Below, in pieces: positions 42,947 to 48,611 of a DNA stretch of 48,611 bases. The number at the start of each line of letters is the position of its first letter. The stretch's first letter is position 1. Location: contig JAEEVF010000015.1 of the NCBI GenBank assembly GCA_016290775.1, positions 1 through 48,611 on the forward strand, written 5' to 3'. The DNA is from Acetatifactor sp. GTDB lineage: Bacteria; Bacillota; Clostridia; Lachnospirales; Lachnospiraceae. The notes beneath the pieces are model-generated. The model was not told the DNA's origin and made no database searches. It saw nothing but the letters and a program-made list of their open reading frames with translations. The position numbers and the translations under genes were made by a program.

Positions 42947-42977
42947 AAAAATCCCGGAAGCCAAAGGACTTCCGGGA
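42947..42977 (-). terminator. Terminator of pepF, identical hairpin to that at 40330
   Basis: The same 10-bp stem and CCAAAGGA loop as at 40330-40362 follows the pepF gene at a distance of 56 nt, with a T-run on the minus strand. Confidence 0.85.
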
Positions 42978-43033
42978 CTCACAACGATGCCGTTCGTAGA
43001 CGCTTCGCGTCATGCGCCATCTTGGTCGAAACC

Positions 43034-44725
43034 TCACATGTACCGTCTCTCAATTTCCTCGATCACGTGCGCCGTACTCTTCTCAACCGTACCCTCGCGG
43101 AATGGATTCAATAGGTTCCCGATCTCCAACAGCTCGAAGTAACCCTTGGTCCCGCCGGCACGACAAAGCCTAAGATAATCCTCCCACGCCGCCTTGCGGT
43201 CCGTCTTCATCCGGCCGTAATACTGGAACGCGCAGATCTGAGCGAGCGCATATTCGATGTAATAAAACGGATACAGGAAAATATGGAGCTTTTGCATCCA
43301 AAATGCGCCGCTTTCCATGAATTCATTCCCGTCATAATCACGCCAAGGCATGTACTTCTGCTCGATCGCTTTCCAGACCTTGCGCCAATCCTGCGGCGTC
43401 ATGTCAGGGTTCGCATATACTTCATGCTGGAATTCGTCAACGCTTACCAGATAAGGGATCGTGCAGAATGCGCCGATCAAGTGCGTCGTAATATATTTCT
43501 CCGAATTCTCCCCGAAGAAAGACTCCATCCAAGGGTACGCGAAATGCTCCATCGACATGGAGTGCGTTTCATTGATCTCCGAAGTGGATCCGGAAAGCGC
43601 GCTGACCGGGATCGAGCGCATTGCAAGATATCCCTGGAAAGCATGGCCCGCCTCGTGCGTCAGCACGTCTACGTCGGCCTCCGTCCCGTTGAAGTTGCTG
43701 AAGATGAAAGGCGCCTTATAAAGCGGCATGCGGGTCATATATCCGCCCATATGCTTCCCAGGCTTCGTTTCGAGATCATATAATTCATGTTCTTTCATGA
43801 AATCGAAGAATTCGCCGGTCTCCGGACTCATGGCGCGGTACATCTGCCGAGCCTTCTCTACCAGCTCCGCTGCGGTGCCGATGGGAAGCGCATTGCCGTC
43901 CGCGAACTTCAGATCTTCATCGTAAAAACAAAATTTGTCGACGCCGAGATGTTTTCTCTGCGCTTCACGGATCTTCAGGGCGGCGGGAGTGATGATTGTC
44001 CGAACCTGCTCGCGAAAACGCGCCGCATCCTCCTGTGTGTAATCGAAACGGCCACGCTCAATGTACGCCATGTCAGTGTAGGAGGCAAAGCCCATCTTCT
44101 TCGCTTTCGCAGTCCGAACCTTCACTGCGTCGGCATACTGGGCCTCGAGTTCACCGCTGATCTGTTCATACAGCCCGGCCCATGCCTCAAACGCTTCCTT
44201 GCGTTCCGTGCGGTCTGTGCTCTGCATATGCTTTAGAAGGCCATAGAAATTGCACTGTTCTCCGCGAAATTCCGTCGTCGCAGTTGCAGTCGTCTTTTGA
44301 TAAGCCTGCCTCAGTTCTCCCTCGCGAATGGTTTCCTCGACGATTCTCTCGTCACTTGTCATCAGCTGTGCATCGATCAGCCGAAACAGCTGAGCGCCAA
44401 ATTCCTCTTCCGCCTCTTTTCGAAACGGGGACTGCGCAAGTGCTTTCTCCCAGGCGTTGTACTGCGGAATGGTCTTTGCGGATTCTTCCCGTAGCCATTT
44501 CATTTCGCCGTCATAGAACTCATCCGTAGTATCGATTGTGTTTCGGATATGTGCAACCGTATACATGGAGTCGGTCGCATCCTCCATCTCCTGCACCATA
44601 AAATAAGCGTCACGGACCTCCGCAAAACTCTTCGCTTCCCGCACCTTTTGCGTCGCCTCCGTGATCAAAGCCTTCATCGCCTCAAAATCTGGCCGCTTGT
44701 ACTCGATATCACTGAATTTTGTCAT
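43034..44725 (-). CDS. pepF: Oligoendopeptidase F family zinc peptidase (M3)
   Basis: 563 residues. The zinc site THEAGHAFQG (HExxH) is near 355-364, followed by SMSMEHFAYPW holding the third ligand Glu, and GAFWMQKLHIFLYPFYYIEYALAQICAFQYY near the C-terminus, as in PepF/M3B. It cleaves short peptides in the cytoplasm. The frame runs upstream to 44866 through 17-bp tandem repeats, but AGGGG six nt before ATG 44725 and the start of homology-like text at TKFSDIEYKRPDF fix the start. Confidence 0.93.
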   Translation of the reverse strand: MTKFSDIEYKRPDFEAMKALITEATQKVREAKSFAEVRDAYFMVQEMEDATDSMYTVAHIRNTIDTTDEFYDGEMKWLREESAKTIPQYNAWEKALAQSPFRKEAEEEFGAQLFRLIDAQLMTSDERIVEETIREGELRQAYQKTTATATTEFRGEQCNFYGLLKHMQSTDRTERKEAFEAWAGLYEQISGELEAQYADAVKVRTAKAKKMGFASYTDMAYIERGRFDYTQEDAARFREQVRTIITPAALKIREAQRKHLGVDKFCFYDEDLKFADGNALPIGTAAELVEKARQMYRAMSPETGEFFDFMKEHELYDLETKPGKHMGGYMTRMPLYKAPFIFSNFNGTEADVDVLTHEAGHAFQGYLAMRSIPVSALSGSTSEINETHSMSMEHFAYPWMESFFGENSEKYITTHLIGAFCTIPYLVSVDEFQHEVYANPDMTPQDWRKVWKAIEQKYMPWRDYDGNEFMESGAFWMQKLHIFLYPFYYIEYALAQICAFQYYGRMKTDRKAAWEDYLRLCRAGGTKGYFELLEIGNLLNPFREGTVEKSTAHVIEEIERRYM

Positions 44726-44759
44726 AAATACCCCTTTCATAGCCTTACCAAAGTCGTTG

Positions 44760-44861
44760 ACCTGCCACCGTCTTTGTCCTGACACCGTTTTTGTCCTGTA
44801 GCTGTCTTTGACCTGTAGCTGTCTTTGACCTGTAGCTGTCTTTGATCTCCTGCTGTCGCTG
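44760..44861. repeat. Tandem 17-bp repeat, six copies, upstream of pepF
   Basis: Units of 17 bp start at 44760, 44777, 44794, 44811, 44828 and 44845. The central three are almost identical (A/TCCTGTAGCTGTCTTTG) and the outer ones diverge. It lies 35 nt before the pepF start, in what should be its leader or promoter region. Confidence 0.9.
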
Positions 44862-44887
44862 ACCAAAATCTTCTAAGTCATATCGTA

Positions 44888-45139
44888 TCATACCAGCACT
44901 TGATTCACAATATGTTTCTCACGTAACTCAATTATAGTCTTCATCATGGGCGAAGCATGATGCACGTCAATCGCCTCCTGATTCTCCCACGCATCTATCA
45001 AAAGAACGGTCTCCGGATCGTTCATGGGAAAGAAATACTCATACGGGTGCTGCGCAACAAGACTTACGTGCACTCTCATCGACCTGTTTCTTCTCCAAGC
45101 AGGAACGCCTCCGAAAGAACAGAAAGGCTCAGAGAGCAT
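44888..45139 (-). pseudogene. Remnant of an antibiotic-biosynthesis-monooxygenase (ABM) domain protein
   Basis: The C-terminal half of an ABM/YgiN-like domain is clear: NDPETVLLIDAWENQEAIDVHHASPMMKTI. The normal N-terminal strand and the ESRKEEGC-type helix are missing in this frame. A related stretch (EKKQVDESARKSC) is in another frame of the same strand just upstream, which suggests a frameshift. The open frame begins inside a terminator-like hairpin (45120-45149) and the first 20 residues do not look native. I call it a damaged gene. Confidence 0.55.
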
Positions 45140-45149
45140 ACCCTGAGCC
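45120..45149 (-). terminator. Terminator-like hairpin after the alpha/beta hydrolase gene
   Basis: AAAGGCTCAG pairs with CTGAGCCTT around a short loop, 15 nt after the hydrolase stop. The T-run is weak (TTTCTG), so it may work poorly. Confidence 0.5.
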
Positions 45150-45163
45150 TTATCCTAATGAAC

Positions 45164-46138
45164 TCAATCATTTTTCTGTATATCCTGCCAATTTGAATTA
45201 TGCAATATCTCCGCATCATCACCGACAAAGACCTTGGATGCTTCCTCATCACCGCAGAGCTGATACAGCATCCAAGCGGTCATATACCCGTCGGAACGAA
45301 CAAGCATATCCTCATGCTCCGCACCCGTTGCTCTTGCCCGAACCTTCTCTGCATCATCAGAAATGCTGTTGTAATTCGTGATAACTGCTTCGAGTGGGCA
45401 TACGCCTGCAAAATTCTTTGTAATGTCAGGAACATCGGCATCATCGGTTTTCCCTGTTCCCGAAGTCATAAAATACGGTATTGTGACCTTGCTCACATCA
45501 TAATCCCAACCCATATTATGTGCAAGGAAGGGATACGCTGCACTACCTGTGAATATCGTCTTATACAGCTTTCCATTATCAAAATTCGTAACTGCACACA
45601 GTGCTCCGGCACCGCCTTGTGAATATCCCATGATACCGATATTATTTTTGTCTATCTTGCCGTACAATTCGCTGTCAGCACCGATATTCAAGATAAATTT
45701 AAGCGTTTCCGATGCTGTTTCGCCTGTGCCGGACTGCGGATCATCGTTACCAACCACAATAAATCCCCATGAAGCGATCCTATCAAGCACAGCCATATAA
45801 TTTCTTGCCCGTGTCCCGCTTGCATTAACGGAAACGACCATCGGATATGTTTGATTGCTGTCTGCAAGCTCCGCAGGATAAAACACCCTGATCGTGTCTA
45901 TCTTGCTGTTATCACTCTTGAATTCAGTGCAGGCGGTCTCAAAGCTGCCCCTGGCGGAATATTTCTTTTCAAGCACTGCATCTGTCTTGAAGTCATCGAA
46001 ATAATTATCATCGTACCACGGGCGGCGCTCGTGTATCTTGCCTTTGATGAAGAATATTAATGCAACAGCGAAAAGGATAAGGAGAATGATACCGATGATT
46101 TTCAACACCTTATGCCCCCGTTTCGTTTCAGTTTTCAT
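45164..46138 (-). CDS. Membrane-anchored alpha/beta hydrolase
   Basis: 324 residues. One N-terminal transmembrane segment (VLKIIGIILLILFAVALIFFI) then an extracytoplasmic alpha/beta hydrolase: a strand YPMVVSVNASGTRARNYM, the nucleophile elbow GYSQGGAG, and GAEHEDML near the end with the likely His. It resembles the dienelactone hydrolase/chlorophyllase-like group; an esterase on carbohydrate or lipid is likely. ATG 46138 has GAGGAG 8 nt upstream. It starts 13 nt after the next gene in the operon. Confidence 0.82.
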   Translation of the reverse strand: MKTETKRGHKVLKIIGIILLILFAVALIFFIKGKIHERRPWYDDNYFDDFKTDAVLEKKYSARGSFETACTEFKSDNSKIDTIRVFYPAELADSNQTYPMVVSVNASGTRARNYMAVLDRIASWGFIVVGNDDPQSGTGETASETLKFILNIGADSELYGKIDKNNIGIMGYSQGGAGALCAVTNFDNGKLYKTIFTGSAAYPFLAHNMGWDYDVSKVTIPYFMTSGTGKTDDADVPDITKNFAGVCPLEAVITNYNSISDDAEKVRARATGAEHEDMLVRSDGYMTAWMLYQLCGDEEASKVFVGDDAEILHNSNWQDIQKND

Positions 46139-46151
46139 GTTTGAATTCTCC

Positions 46152-47279
46152 TCAAAATGTTTTGTCAAGCAACTCCAGTCCGTAGTTCTTGACATCGCCG
46201 TTTACGGCATCAAATATCCATTCACCGACGCTTCTGTCATTTCCAAGCTTGTCAAACACATTTGCAGAGATGATCGTATGCTGTGTATTGTGGGTGTCTG
46301 CATCTTCTCCACAGCACCAGATATAAATGCCCACATCGGGGATATTCGTCTGTAAACCGTTTACCATTTCTTTCAGATCACGCTGGAAGCGATCGCCAAG
46401 CTCTTTGGTCTTATCCATTTTACCGCTGTCGATATAAGACTGATACTGCATCAGCGTATCATCACGAAAAGAACAGTCAAAGAGGATCTTCACGCTGTCG
46501 CCGCGCTTTTCATGAAGTGCAGTCAGACTGTCAAGAACAATGTTGTTTGTGGTCAGTCTGTCCGAGATCTGAGCCGGAGCTTTCCACAGATCCACTGCCG
46601 TATCATGCCAGCCGTCATAAAGCAGAAGCGAACTGTCAACGCATACGGTCACGTTTTCTGCATTAGGAAAACGATCGATCACATCGTCAGCCAGAAGGGA
46701 AGTAGCAAAACCACCTGCTGAAAAACCTGTTACAAGCAGAGTGTCAGGCTCTCCGATATACTGCTTGACCTGTTCCACATAAGCGGAATAATTACTATAT
46801 CCTGTGTGATACACCGTTTTGTTTCCCTCGTAAGTTCCCGTGCCTGCATGAAAATCGCCGGTTGCATAAGGGATCACAATAAAGCTCCAGTCTTTAAATG
46901 GATTATCTTCCGCAGTACTGCCGATACCGCCCTGTGCAACAAAGTCCTGTGCTGTCATATTCGTTGCATAGAATTCATTACCTCCCTCGGAGGTCTCAGG
47001 AGTGATGCTCACTCCGCCTCCGAAGAAATACACAACCACCTTGTTTTCCATACCCTTACGGAAGATACCGTGCCATTCGCTGCCGTCAGAGGATTTTGCA
47101 CCGTCCACCTTGACCTCATACCACTTGCCGATCTCAGGTTCACCCTTAAGCTCCGGAAATGTTTTGAGGAACGTCAGCTTCAGAAGAAGAAGAAATATAC
47201 CTATTGGTATCAATAAAATGATAATGGCGATGATAATAAGCATCTTTTTCCGTTTGCTTTTCGGTTTTATGTTTTCCAT
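46152..47279 (-). CDS. Membrane-anchored pectin-acetylesterase-like protein
   Basis: 375 residues. A signal anchor (KMLIIIAIIILLIPIGIFLLLL) is followed by an alpha/beta hydrolase of the pectin acetylesterase/Notum type: VVYFFGGGVSITPETSEGG, IVIPYATGDFHAGTGTY, nucleophile GFSAGGFATSLL, and HTIISANVF with the likely catalytic His. It could remove acetyl groups from plant cell wall polysaccharide. It is the first gene of the two-esterase operon; the start at ATG 47279 follows GGAG. Confidence 0.83.
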   Translation of the reverse strand: MENIKPKSKRKKMLIIIAIIILLIPIGIFLLLLKLTFLKTFPELKGEPEIGKWYEVKVDGAKSSDGSEWHGIFRKGMENKVVVYFFGGGVSITPETSEGGNEFYATNMTAQDFVAQGGIGSTAEDNPFKDWSFIVIPYATGDFHAGTGTYEGNKTVYHTGYSNYSAYVEQVKQYIGEPDTLLVTGFSAGGFATSLLADDVIDRFPNAENVTVCVDSSLLLYDGWHDTAVDLWKAPAQISDRLTTNNIVLDSLTALHEKRGDSVKILFDCSFRDDTLMQYQSYIDSGKMDKTKELGDRFQRDLKEMVNGLQTNIPDVGIYIWCCGEDADTHNTQHTIISANVFDKLGNDRSVGEWIFDAVNGDVKNYGLELLDKTF

Positions 47280-47295
47280 AATAGCGTCTCCTTGC

Positions 47296-47391
47296 TTGAC
47301 AAAACTGCATTTTATGATACTATAGTATCATGCAATGACTGCATAGTCAATAAAACCAAGAAAATGATACTATTTGGTGAAATCGTATCAT
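47296..47391. promoter_or_regulatory. Divergent promoters and two TetR-type operators
   Basis: Operator 1 is the perfect palindrome ATGATACTATAGTATCAT (47314-47331). It contains TACTAT as -10 on both strands: plus, TTGACA (47296-47301) with 16 bp; minus, TTGACT (47345-47350) with 17 bp. Operator 2 has ATGATAC (47364-47370) and GTATCAT (47385-47391), 14 nt apart, in the leader of the TetR gene. The adjacent TetR protein is the likely binder, repressing both directions. Confidence 0.8.
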
Positions 47392-47414
47392 CGGGCAGAA
47401 AGGAATAATGAATA

Positions 47415-47939
47415 ATGTCGAAGTATGTGACCTCAGCCTATGGGGAAGCGCTGTTCAAGCTGATGAAAAAGAATAATATCGAAAAGATCACCGTGGACGA
47501 ACTATGTGAGGAAGGCGGCATCGGAAGAGCGACTTATTTTCGAAATTATAAGTCAAAGGATGAGATCATCACCGCCTACATCATCATGAAGTGGCGTGAA
47601 TATGAGCATGAACACAGACTCAAAGAGCATCAGATAAATGACAGTTATCGTGTCAGGCGGTATTTTGATTTTTGCTATTCTCTGCGGAAAAAGAATGACC
47701 TTATCATCGGGCAGGGGCACCAAGGAGCGATCTTGTCAGCTTATGAGGTCATCATGACCGACAGTGACACCGAGCAGAGCTCGGATACCTATGAAAGCTA
47801 CTATCTCGCCTATGGGCTTTTCGGCATATTTATGAAGTGGGCAAGGAACGGTTATGCCGAGTCGGTGCAGGAGATGACACAGATCGTTGTAGAGAGGATA
47901 TTTGCGGGCACTTCATGCCTTGCTCACGTCGCGCCATAA
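47415..47939 (+). CDS. TetR-family transcriptional regulator
   Basis: 174 residues. The N-terminal helix-turn-helix reads KYVTSAYGEALFKLMKKNNIEKITVDELCEEGGIGRATYFRNYKSKDEIITAYI, classic TetR form. The C-terminal ligand domain is not assignable. AAGGAA lies about 10 nt before the ATG. It is transcribed away from the two esterases and shares their operator. Confidence 0.9.
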   Translation: MSKYVTSAYGEALFKLMKKNNIEKITVDELCEEGGIGRATYFRNYKSKDEIITAYIIMKWREYEHEHRLKEHQINDSYRVRRYFDFCYSLRKKNDLIIGQGHQGAILSAYEVIMTDSDTEQSSDTYESYYLAYGLFGIFMKWARNGYAESVQEMTQIVVERIFAGTSCLAHVAP

Positions 47940-47950
47940 AACAAAAGGCA

Positions 47951-47996
47951 AAAAAATGCTCCGTGAAGAGTAAACTCTTCCGGAGCATTTTTTTGT
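47951..47996 (+). terminator. Terminator of the TetR gene
   Basis: AAAAATGCTCCG with CGGAGCATTTTT forms the outer stem and GAAGAG/CTCTTC an inner one, followed by a run of T. A-run on the other side, so it may be bidirectional. Confidence 0.9.
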
Positions 47997-48342
47997 CTTT
48001 GTTTTGCATCGCTCGCAGTTCGCACAGATTATCTCTTTGATAACTTTTTCAATGTCCTAAGTGCTGTGTTTGTGGCATTTCTAGGACGAGTTGCTGTTTA
48101 CCTGCTGCGTACGGTAGAAAGCTAAAGGCTACTGTATGCGGCTGGTTGCAACTTTAATAACCGCGATCAAAAATAATACTCTGATCTTACTTTCTACTCA
48201 TTAAATCTTTGTCTGTCTTTTGTAAGATTATCTTTCCGATATAATCGGCGATCAGCAATTTGATTTATTTCGCAAATTTGAACTTTTATTATTTTTGCGA
48301 ATCAGAAAGCCATCTGGCGATATCCTACAAAACATTTACATA
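47997..48342. other. Intergenic stretch with no recognised feature
   Basis: 346 bp between the TetR terminator and the end of the GNAT gene. A small GTAG/CTAC hairpin lies near 48113-48132. I see no gene, tRNA or convincing promoter. Confidence 0.5.
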
Positions 48343-48611
48343 TCATTTCAGTGACATCACATAGATCTGACAGGGATTTACCTCATCCCAAAGGAGCGGT
48401 AAAACTTCGAACTCCTTGAATCCACAGCTTATATAAAATAGATTTGTCCTGTCATAATCCTCATACACGCCCATCTTCACTGTCTTGACCTGCATGAACT
48501 CATATCCTTGCAATCTGGCAGTTTCTTTCGCCCTTTCTACCAGTTGCCGGCCAACACCACTTCTGTGATGTTCTTTCATAACTCCCATGACAGCCAGTTC
48601 AACAGTAGCCT
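48343..48611 (-). CDS. GNAT N-acetyltransferase, N-terminus off the window
   Basis: The minus strand encodes ELAVMGVMKEHHRSGVGRQLVE, the acetyl-CoA-binding GNAT motif A, and continues to LFYISCGFKEF typical of the C-terminal part. Codons stay open to the right edge (ATVELAV...), so ATG 48588 is an internal Met and the gene starts beyond the window. About 89 residues are visible. The substrate is unknown. Confidence 0.88.
   Translation of the reverse strand, partial: ATVELAVMGVMKEHHRSGVGRQLVERAKETARLQGYEFMQVKTVKMGVYEDYDRTNLFYISCGFKEFEVLPLLWDEVNPCQIYVMSLK

Larger units (their letters stand above)
42700..43033. other. 334-bp gap with half-site array and two related 53-bp units
   Basis: Beyond the array and terminator listed separately, TTGACTCATTTC..GGTTTGG occurs at 42812 and 42865, about 53 bp apart, and the first unit ends AGTCAA, the inverse of its start. 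No gene is seen. Confidence 0.6.

Overview
The window looks like a chromosomal segment of a butyrate-producing anaerobic Firmicute, most likely a Lachnospiraceae member. The reasons are a clostridial-type 16S 5' end, a complete thl-crt-hbd-bcd-etfB-etfA cluster, a CoA-transferase of the butyryl-CoA:acetate type, an ECF-type riboflavin transporter under an FMN riboswitch, and AGGAGG-like ribosome binding sites. Most genes lie on the minus strand. No phage, transposase, CRISPR array or plasmid gene is visible, so this is ordinary chromosome with some accessory insertions.

Layout. At 1-660 two tRNA-Ser genes precede a 16S gene that runs off the left edge, all leftward behind one strong promoter. 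At 664-5743 is a leftward housekeeping block: YcxB-like protein, tsaE, tsaB, rimI, rnz, tsaD, ispD (t6A tRNA modification, ribosomal protein acetylation, tRNA 3' processing, isoprenoid synthesis). At 5866-6853 is ribU with its FMN riboswitch. At 6872-7242 three 97-bp tandem repeats and a short related repeat lie before a HAD phosphatase and a tRNA-Val. At 8238-15130 are a propeller/solute-binding lipoprotein, uraA, an SGNH-MBOAT-YkgJ operon (probable envelope acylation) and a second cluster of the short repeat. At 15187-21526 is the butyrate operon, with stem-loops in two of its gaps. At 21764-24393 are hpf, a 540-bp gap with DnaA-box-like sites, trxB and a 52-bp tandem repeat array.

From 24394 the content is more accessory: an SDR reductase with an insertion, the CoA-transferase behind a leader/terminator region, a large methyltransferase of unknown role, and an Hpt protein with a REC-GGDEF(degenerate)-EAL protein. 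Next come an ABC exporter operon with a palindromic operator and a YtrA-like GntR repressor, DUF2752 and DUF4234 proteins, a YhhN protein, and a sigma factor/membrane protein/ABC operon. A CPBP protease, a second propeller/solute-binding lipoprotein, oligoendopeptidase F, a damaged monooxygenase remnant, two membrane-anchored esterases with a divergent TetR regulator, and a partial GNAT gene complete the window.

How parts work together. Thl, Crt, Hbd and Bcd/EtfAB convert two acetyl-CoA to butyryl-CoA, and the CoA-transferase 4 kb away could release butyrate. TsaB, TsaD and TsaE are the core of t6A synthesis. The most interesting unexplained signals are arrays of TTAAG/TTAAA half-sites at 10-11 bp spacing upstream of both lipoprotein genes and the CoA-transferase leader, the two size classes of GTGCCA-ended repeat, and the unusual start region of rimI. 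All reading is by eye; no search or alignment was run.
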